From JAAYKM01 sp964408155 (GTDB lineage Bacteria > Desulfobacterota > Syntrophia > Syntrophales > JAAYKM01), in assembly GCA_964408155.1 (NCBI GenBank), contig CAYOYJ010000071.1:1-12522 (forward strand): a DNA stretch of 12,522 nt. The letters run 5' to 3'. Below the pieces are notes generated by a model. That model searched no databases. It worked only from the letters and a program-made list of their open reading frames with translations, and had not been told where the DNA came from. This document shows, one piece after another, positions 7,873 through 12,522 of the stretch. The number at the start of each line of letters is the position of its first letter. Position 1 is the first letter of the stretch. The translations under genes and the position numbers were made by a program.

Positions 7873-8667
7873 ATGAATCAAATTCAATATTGTTGCCTGC
7901 AACGGATGGATGTCGTTGGTGCGATCCTGGCCGTTTTCATATCCGTCCTTTTGTTCTGCCCCTTTGCGTGGGCTGAGGCCGCCTTTCCCGCCGCCGCCGG
8001 CGCGGTGAATGATTTTGCCGGCGTCATTCCGGCGGAAAAGGCGGCCCGCATGGGCCGTTTGTCTCAGGAGGTGTTGGAAAAAACCGGAACGACGATCGTC
8101 GTGGCCACGGTCAAGGATGTGGGCGATAATGAACCCGATATGTATGCCAATCAGCTCTACCAGGCCTGGGGAATCGGGAAAAAAAGAGAGGACAAGGGGG
8201 TGCTGATTTTTCTCGCTCTCCGGGAGAGAAAAATCAGGATTGAAACGGGTTACGGCGTGGAGGGCATTCTCCCTGACGGACTGGTCGGGGAGATCCTGGA
8301 TCGCTATGTCATGCCCTACCTGAAGAGAGGCGACTACGGTACGGGACTGGAAAATGCCGTGGCGGCGGTGTCGCAGGTGGTGGCCAAGGATGCGGGGGTT
8401 ACACTGGAGGGGAATGCCACAGTAAGGGCAATCACCCGGACCAGGCAGGACAATCGAGGGAACATCTTGCCCCTGCTGCTTTTTTTTCTGGTCATGATTC
8501 CCCTGTTATTGACCAGGCAGGGTCGGGCGATGCTGCCTTACCTGATCATCGCCTTGCTCAGCAGCGGTCGCGGCGGTGGAGGTGGCGGATTCGGCGGATT
8601 CGGCGGTGGTTACGGCGGGTTCGGCGGCGGATCAAGCGGCGGCGGAGGGGCGAGCCGGGGCTTTTAG
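7873..8667 (+). CDS. TPM-domain (YgcG-like) membrane protein with Gly-rich tail
   Basis: From the ATG at 7873 the protein has 264 residues. It opens with a signal peptide or membrane anchor: a hydrophobic run after Met12, ending at AWA/EA. The TPM domain follows (TLP18.3, Psb32, MOLO-1; about residues 40-175) with the family landmarks VNDFAGVIP, YANQLYQAWGIG, DKGVLIFLAL, RIETGYGVEG and LPDGLVGEIL. After it come a hydrophobic membrane segment (ILPLLLFFLVMIPLLL), a second hydrophobic stretch and a C-terminal tail of about 30 residues made almost only of Gly, Phe, Ser and Tyr. Family members are envelope proteins; some TPM domains have been reported as phosphatases, but the bacterial role is poorly defined. 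A GTG at 7825 could add 16 residues, but it would nearly coincide with the predicted transcription start, so I prefer 7873. It leads the operon with the nucleotidyltransferase-like and LemA genes. Confidence 0.9.
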   Translation: MNQIQYCCLQRMDVVGAILAVFISVLLFCPFAWAEAAFPAAAGAVNDFAGVIPAEKAARMGRLSQEVLEKTGTTIVVATVKDVGDNEPDMYANQLYQAWGIGKKREDKGVLIFLALRERKIRIETGYGVEGILPDGLVGEILDRYVMPYLKRGDYGTGLENAVAAVSQVVAKDAGVTLEGNATVRAITRTRQDNRGNILPLLLFFLVMIPLLLTRQGRAMLPYLIIALLSSGRGGGGGGFGGFGGGYGGFGGGSSGGGGASRGF

Positions 8668-8678
8668 GAGAGTATTAC

Positions 8679-9413
8679 ATGGCAAGAATAGTCAAAAAAC
8701 CGGAGGATATCTTTCCGGAAATTACCGGGCAATTTCAAGGGGTGTTTGGAAAGGACCTGCAATCCATGGTTCTTTATGGAAGCGGTGCTTCCGCAGCCTA
8801 TGTGCCCGGCCAGTCCGATCTCAATTTCCTCGTGATCATTGCGGAAGAAGGAATGAGAAACCTGAAACGGCTTCATGATCTGATCGGCGGCTGGCAGAAA
8901 AGGCGGATCACACCGCCGTTGATCATGTCGAAAGCTTTTCTGGCGAACGCACTGGATGTCTATCCGATCGAATTTCTGACCATGCAGGCGCAGCATGTGT
9001 CGGTCTATGGCGATGATCCGCTGTCAGCTCTTACGTTTGACCGGACTTGCATGAGATTACAGTTGGAGCGTGAAATCAAAGGGAAATTGCTCCATCTCCG
9101 GCAGAGTTATCTGGACTCGGAAGGCCAAGCAAAAAAACTCCGGGATTTGATTAAAATTTCTTTTGTGGCTTTTCTATCACTGTTTGCTGCCATTCTTTAC
9201 CTGAAGGGGAAATCGATTCCGTCTGCACGGCATGCATTGATCCGTGATGCCTGCTCCCTCACAGGAATCGACGGCGATGTTTTTATCCGCTGTCTGGAGA
9301 TTAAAGAAGAAACCTCAAAGCATGACTCGAAAATGGTGGTTTCCCTGTTCGATCAATATCTGGGGGAAATCGTGAAGATGGATTGTTTTGTCGATCGATT
9401 GAAAGCGGAATAA
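8679..9413 (+). CDS. Nucleotidyltransferase-fold protein of unknown role
   Basis: The protein has 244 residues. Near the N-terminus is a pol-beta-type nucleotidyltransferase motif: LYGSGAS (Gly34-Ser35) followed by YVPGQSDLNFLVII, with Asp47 and Asn49 where classical enzymes have DxD or DxE. A conserved-looking segment DVYPIEFLTMQ follows near residue 95, and then a mostly helical C-terminal half (from LQLEREIKGKLLHLRQSYL) with a hydrophobic helix near residues 160-175. The fold could transfer nucleotides to a protein or small molecule, or be a catalytically weakened relative; the substrate cannot be read from the sequence. The start is secure: AGGAGAG (8666-8672) overlaps the TPM stop codon, with ATG 6 nt further on. 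Its place between TPM and LemA, with only 11 nt to the gene before it and about 34 nt to the one after, suggests a function linked to theirs. Confidence 0.85.
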   Translation: MARIVKKPEDIFPEITGQFQGVFGKDLQSMVLYGSGASAAYVPGQSDLNFLVIIAEEGMRNLKRLHDLIGGWQKRRITPPLIMSKAFLANALDVYPIEFLTMQAQHVSVYGDDPLSALTFDRTCMRLQLEREIKGKLLHLRQSYLDSEGQAKKLRDLIKISFVAFLSLFAAILYLKGKSIPSARHALIRDACSLTGIDGDVFIRCLEIKEETSKHDSKMVVSLFDQYLGEIVKMDCFVDRLKAE

Positions 9414-9447
9414 AACTGAATTGATATAATGAATGAGGAGGTGTCTT

Positions 9448-10023
9448 ATGTCCAAAGAGAAAAGGGGCCTGATCGTGGCCGGTGTCGTTTTCTTGATTCT
9501 GATCGTTTCTTTGTATTCCTTCTTCAATGGAACCTATAACAACTTCGTGACACGCGATGAAACGGTCAAGACCGCATGGGCTCAGGTTGAAAATCAGTTG
9601 CAGCGCCGCTATGACTTGATCCCCAATCTCGTGGAGACGGTCAAGGGTTACGCGAAACAGGAAAAAGACGTCTTCGTGGAGGTCACCAACGCCCGGGCGA
9701 AAGTCAGCGGGGCGGGCAGTGTGCCTGATAAGATCAACGCCAACAACGAACTGACTTCCGCCCTGAGCCGTTTGTTGATTGTCGTTGAACGGTACCCCGA
9801 TCTGAAATCCAATCAGAATTTCATGCGCCTCCAGGACGAACTGGCGGGGACCGAGAATCGCATTGCCGTGGAGCGGAAACGCTACAACGATGCCGTCCGG
9901 ACTTACAATATTGCCGTCAAGAGTTTTCCCGCCAACATCTTGGCCGGAATGTTCGGGTTTGCTCCAGCTGCCCTATTCGAAGCTCCCGCCGTCGCCAAAG
10001 CGGCTCCGCAGGTAAAATTTTAG
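9448..10023 (+). CDS. lemA: LemA family membrane protein
   Basis: The protein has 191 residues. One N-terminal transmembrane helix (about residues 8-26) is followed by a short loop and the long helical-bundle domain typical of LemA. Conserved landmarks are AWAQVENQLQRRYDLIPNLV, ETVKGYAKQEK, VVERYPDLKSN, a helix with AGTENRIAVERKRYNDAVR, YNIAVKSFPANI and a C-terminus ending in APAVAKAAPQVKF. The length is normal. LemA proteins sit in the cytoplasmic membrane and are often encoded beside TPM-domain proteins, as here; the biochemical role is unsettled. An in-frame ATG at 9433 lies upstream, but the ATG at 9448 has a perfect AGGAGG (9436-9441) with 6-nt spacing, so I chose it. It is the last gene of the plus-strand operon, and no clear intrinsic terminator follows. 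Confidence 0.95.
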   Translation: MSKEKRGLIVAGVVFLILIVSLYSFFNGTYNNFVTRDETVKTAWAQVENQLQRRYDLIPNLVETVKGYAKQEKDVFVEVTNARAKVSGAGSVPDKINANNELTSALSRLLIVVERYPDLKSNQNFMRLQDELAGTENRIAVERKRYNDAVRTYNIAVKSFPANILAGMFGFAPAALFEAPAVAKAAPQVKF

Positions 10024-10049
10024 CGGAAAGCTTTGATGAGAAGGGTCAA

Positions 10050-10490
10050 CCATGAATTGTTTCTGTAAGAAAATAGTGAAAGAGGTTCGGTCTACCATCG
10101 CTTGAGCATGCAGATAGTATGGCATCCCTTTCGCAAGCAACTTCCGGAGGATCGTCACGGGAAAGGCAAACCAACTGTCAAACAGCAGGTGACGGGCCCT
10201 GATGCCGCTTTCCTTGGCCTGGGGCGCCGGGTCGACCGGGCACGTCGGTTGCCTTGTCGGTGCCTTCCCGGCGACGCCTTGCTCCGTTGGTGCGACAATC
10301 GATGTCCATAAGCAAGGGAACCAAACGGTTCTTCCTACCAGAGGACAACAGGGCACGGGAAACGGGCTGAAACTGGTGTCGTCCGACCAACCCAGGGTGA
10401 GCATCCCGAACCCGCGATAATGTCGCCGGCCGGTATGGTCAAAAACCCGGGAGAGCTATTCAACATGCTTGCTCCGAAATCGTGCCGGTA
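10050..10490 (-). pseudogene. Decayed internal fragment of an IS4-like DDE transposase
   Basis: The minus strand here reads as pieces of one transposase in shifting frames. Near 10479-10400 one frame gives FRSKHVE, an in-frame TAG (10456-10458), LSRVFDHTGRRHY, RGFGMLTLGWSD (first catalytic Asp region) and DTSF. From about 10380 the match moves to a second frame with LLSSGRKNRLVPLLMDID, RTNGARRRRE and DKATDV. Near 10230 it returns to the first frame with QAKESGIRARHLLFDSWFAF (second catalytic Asp). Near 10120 a third frame gives CHTICMLK. The N-terminal part and the region with the third catalytic acidic residue were not found, nor were terminal inverted repeats or target-site duplications. 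It is an old, non-functional relic filling most of the 500-bp gap between lemA and the cytochrome b5-like gene. The IS4-type assignment comes from remembered motifs of this transposase class and is less certain than the pseudogene call. Confidence 0.8.
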
Positions 10491-10523
10491 TGTAAATAAA
10501 AAGCTCGTTAAAGCGTCGAAAAC

Positions 10524-11249
10524 TCAGTCGATTCCGGCCTTTTTCGTCTTGCCGTGAGGAAAGACAAGGGAACCGCCGAGAAAACCGATGGTAATGACCA
10601 AGGGCCAAAGTGCCAGGACCAGAGTCAGATAAAACAGGCTTTCCAGGCGCAAAGGACGGAGCAGGTCTGTTCCCAGATTTCTCCAGTATAGAATCACTGT
10701 GGACAGCACAAGCAAAAGGGATGAAAGCTGAATCTTCCGGGCAACGGCGTTCATCGCTTGGGCCTGATAATTGATCCACCAGGTGTAAAAACCTGTGATC
10801 ATCGCCGGAGGCAGCATCAGGAGTCCACCGTAGAGGCAAAACAGGGACGTATCGTAAAAGGAGGGGCGACCGGTCACAATATGGAGCAGATCAAAGATAA
10901 AAACGGATAAAAGAAAGACCAGAGGGAAGTGGACCGCGATCGGATGCGGGTGTCGCCGTAATATGGGATAACGATCCAACACTCCGGCAAGCCAGGCAGG
11001 CAGAACTAGTTCGTCTGTCGACCGGTAAAGGCCTACTTGTGGATAACGGGAGAAAACATCTTCGCCGTGGGGTGCCGCGGTGAAGGAATCCGTTAAATCC
11101 CGACCCGCCTGGTGACGTTTCATGTGGAGTCCGTCCCGCCAGAGTTTGCTCGCCGTTACGTCATAGACGCATCCCCGGAAGGCAATGTAGATTGGCTTGC
11201 CGCTCCGGCCGTCGAATTGGGCCAGAGAAGTTTCATCCCATTGTTCCAT
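10524..11249 (-). CDS. Cytochrome b5-like domain fused to a DUF2231-type membrane domain
   Basis: The protein has 241 residues and two parts. Residues 1-75 resemble the bacterial cytochrome b5-like heme/steroid-binding domain: a start like SLAQFDGRSGKPIYIAFRG, VYDVTASKLW, then HMKRHQAGRDLTDSF (His42 and His46) and AAPHGEDV (His61). From about residue 98 a membrane domain begins with RRHPHPIAVHFPLVF, a DUF2231-like signature, and has four predicted transmembrane helices (about 105-125, 137-158, 173-190, 204-228). Several His residues lie at membrane edges (100, 102, 107, 123). A role in membrane heme or electron transfer is a reasonable inference, but no partner redox gene is visible. The ATG at 11249 has GAAGGAGT about 7 nt upstream. 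The gene is followed by the transposase relic and preceded by 195 bp of non-coding DNA. Confidence 0.85.
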   Translation of the reverse strand: MEQWDETSLAQFDGRSGKPIYIAFRGCVYDVTASKLWRDGLHMKRHQAGRDLTDSFTAAPHGEDVFSRYPQVGLYRSTDELVLPAWLAGVLDRYPILRRHPHPIAVHFPLVFLLSVFIFDLLHIVTGRPSFYDTSLFCLYGGLLMLPPAMITGFYTWWINYQAQAMNAVARKIQLSSLLLVLSTVILYWRNLGTDLLRPLRLESLFYLTLVLALWPLVITIGFLGGSLVFPHGKTKKAGID

Positions 11250-11444
11250 GAATTTGACTCCTTCGTGTCGGAAGAACGATGTAAAAATTTGATATCAGGT
11301 CTGTGTTGAGCCTTCCGGGTTCATGATGCAAAAAACCGGTCGAACTAATCTTTCCGAAACAAAAAGCTCACTTTGCAAGACCCCCTGAATGGTCGGTGCA
11401 CAACAAAAAAACAACCTGACCTACGAAAGAAAGTGGCCCTGGCT
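11250..11444. other. Intergenic region upstream of the cytochrome b5-like gene
   Basis: These 195 bp separate the DUF1846 stop codon from the cytochrome b5-like start; both genes are on the minus strand. I found no convincing terminator hairpin for DUF1846 and no good sigma70 or sigma54 promoter. A Shine-Dalgarno sequence (AAGGAG) is present just before 11249. The size suggests that the two genes have separate transcription. Confidence 0.5.
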
Positions 11445-12522
11445 TTACGACATAAAGAGGTCCTTGGTTGAAAAATTTGGATCGCTGGTCAGGTTGACAC
11501 CCAAACGCCTCAATCCCGCCTCGTCTCCCGATGTGGGAATATGGGTGATATGAACCTCGCAGTTCTTCAAATCCTTGAGTTTTTCCACTGCCAATTGTGC
11601 TGCGGGATTGTTGATTGCACTGATACTGAGAGCGATCAAAGTTTCTTCCAGGTCGAGACTCACGGTCTTTTCATTGAGAATGGCCGTTTTCAAATTTCCT
11701 ACGGCGCCTGTAATATGCGGAGGCAGAAGCTTGATCTTTTCAGGGATATCCGCCAAATGTTTGACTGCATGGAGAATCATGCTCGATGCGGCGTGCATGA
11801 GGGCGGAGTTACTCCCCGTGATGACGGTGCCGTCTTTCAACTCAATTGCAGCACCGCAGAAGATACCTTCGTTGCCCTTATCCCGTTCTTGGGCATCCCT
11901 GGCGGCATCGTGGGCCGGTTGGACCACCTTCCGGTTTTCCGGCTCCAGACCAAAATCCTTCAGGAAAAGTTCCGCCCGCTGGACCGTCTCGCGATCAGTA
12001 AAACCCATGGTATATTCACAGCGGTAACGATAGTAGCGGCGGATCAGTTCCTGTTTTGATGCCTCTTTGGTTACATCGTCATTGCTGATGGCAAAACCGG
12101 CGCGATTGACCCCCATATCGGTGGGGGAGCGATAACAGGAGGGGCCGCCCGTGATTTTTTCCAAAATTCTCTTAAGTACGGGGAAGACTTCGACATCACG
12201 GTTGTAATTCACTGAGGTTTTGCCGTATGCTTCCAGGTGAAAGGGATCGATTTGGTTGAAGTCTCGAATGTCTGCCGTGGCGGATTCATAGGCGACGTTG
12301 ACGGGATGTTTAAGCGGAATGTTCCAGATGGGGAAGGTTTCAAACTTGGCATATCCCGATTTGGTCCCTCGTTTGTAATCGTGATAGAGTTGCGAAAGAC
12401 AGGTGGCCAGTTTGCCGCTCCCCGGTCCGGGACCTGTGACAATGACCAAAGGTTTGTTTGTTTTAATGTAATCGTTTACACCGTAACCCTCATCACTGAC
12501 AATCAGATCGACGTCGGTAGGA
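11445..12522 (-). CDS. DUF1846 (UPF0371) family protein, N-terminus beyond the right window edge
   Basis: About 358 C-terminal residues are visible of a family usually near 500. The open frame runs to the window edge, so the start is outside. The visible part begins PTDVDLIVSDEGYGVNDYI and continues with a P-loop-like TGPGPGSGKLATCLSQLYHD, then FETFPIWNIPLKHPVNVAYE, ATADIRDFNQIDPFHLEAYG, NYNRDVEVFPVL, YRSPTDMGVNRAGF and a C-terminal half with GNEGIFCGAAIELKDG and ITGSNSALMHAASS. This pattern is characteristic of DUF1846. The family has been structurally studied but its reaction is not established; GPGSGK suggests nucleotide or phosphate binding. A TTG at 12447-12449 could be mistaken for a start, but coding similarity continues upstream of it. 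Confidence 0.9.
   Translation of the reverse strand, partial: PTDVDLIVSDEGYGVNDYIKTNKPLVIVTGPGPGSGKLATCLSQLYHDYKRGTKSGYAKFETFPIWNIPLKHPVNVAYESATADIRDFNQIDPFHLEAYGKTSVNYNRDVEVFPVLKRILEKITGGPSCYRSPTDMGVNRAGFAISNDDVTKEASKQELIRRYYRYRCEYTMGFTDRETVQRAELFLKDFGLEPENRKVVQPAHDAARDAQERDKGNEGIFCGAAIELKDGTVITGSNSALMHAASSMILHAVKHLADIPEKIKLLPPHITGAVGNLKTAILNEKTVSLDLEETLIALSISAINNPAAQLAVEKLKDLKNCEVHITHIPTSGDEAGLRRLGVNLTSDPNFSTKDLFMS

Noticed and set aside
8570..8655. GGC-rich tandem-like DNA that could pass for a repeat array
   Set aside because: It is the coding sequence of the TPM protein's Gly-rich tail. Units are irregular and there are no spacers, so it is neither a CRISPR nor a non-coding repeat.
9422..9430. 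TGATATAAT, an extended -10-like element just before lemA
   Set aside because: Transcription would start near 9437, inside the AGGAGG at 9436-9441, and would destroy the ribosome binding site. No -35 is present. It is more likely a chance AT-rich spacer within the operon.
10024..10060. Possible terminator after lemA (AAAGCTTT palindrome)
   Set aside because: The palindrome is short, AT-only apart from its centre, has no loop and no T-run after it, so I do not support a terminator call.
10102..10420. Short plus-strand open frames (69-72 codons) in the lemA/cytochrome b5 gap
   Set aside because: They are antisense to the transposase relic and have no ribosome binding site or recognisable motif.
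10456..10839. 127-codon minus-strand frame overlapping the end of the cytochrome b5-like gene
   Set aside because: Most of it is an out-of-frame reading of the membrane domain. Only its last residues (FRSKHVE before the TAG) belong to the transposase relic.

Overview
The window looks like chromosomal DNA of a Gram-negative bacterium with moderate GC. Gene content and protein style fit a deltaproteobacterium (Desulfobacterota), possibly near the Syntrophales. This is an inference from a SurA-type periplasmic foldase with a signal peptide, the nadA-mfd-surA order and the TPM/LemA cassette. No rRNA or other marker is present to confirm it.

Left block (1-7656, minus strand). Reading in the direction of transcription: nadA (quinolinate synthase), mfd (transcription-repair coupling factor), surA-like (periplasmic parvulin chaperone) and uvrA (UvrABC damage sensor, whose 3' part runs off the left edge). 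nadA, mfd and surA are tightly packed (16-nt gap, then a 4-nt ATGA overlap) and probably form one operon. A clear intrinsic terminator sits between surA and uvrA, only 26 nt before the uvrA start. Mfd and UvrA act in the same pathway: Mfd removes stalled RNA polymerase and recruits UvrA. The visible UvrA has an unusual substitution in its second Walker A motif (Ala for the Gly before the catalytic Lys).

Middle block (about 7660-10023, plus strand). A divergent promoter region with a GC-rich hairpin leads into three co-directional genes: a TPM-domain membrane protein with a Gly-rich tail, a nucleotidyltransferase-fold protein with a DxN active-site variant, and a LemA-family membrane protein. 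TPM and LemA proteins often occur together. The nucleotidyltransferase-like gene between them is the least understood element of the window.

Right block (about 10050-12522, minus strand). First comes a decayed internal fragment of an IS4-like DDE transposase, with an in-frame stop and several frameshifts. Next is a membrane protein that fuses a cytochrome b5-like domain to a DUF2231-type four-helix domain. Last is a DUF1846 (UPF0371) protein that lacks its N-terminus at the right edge.

I saw no CRISPR array, tRNA, rRNA, intact mobile element or obvious defence system. Most of the window is ordinary. The points worth a second look are the UvrA Walker A substitution, the terminator placed just before uvrA, the TPM-NTase-LemA cassette with its hairpin/promoter overlap, and the transposase relic.
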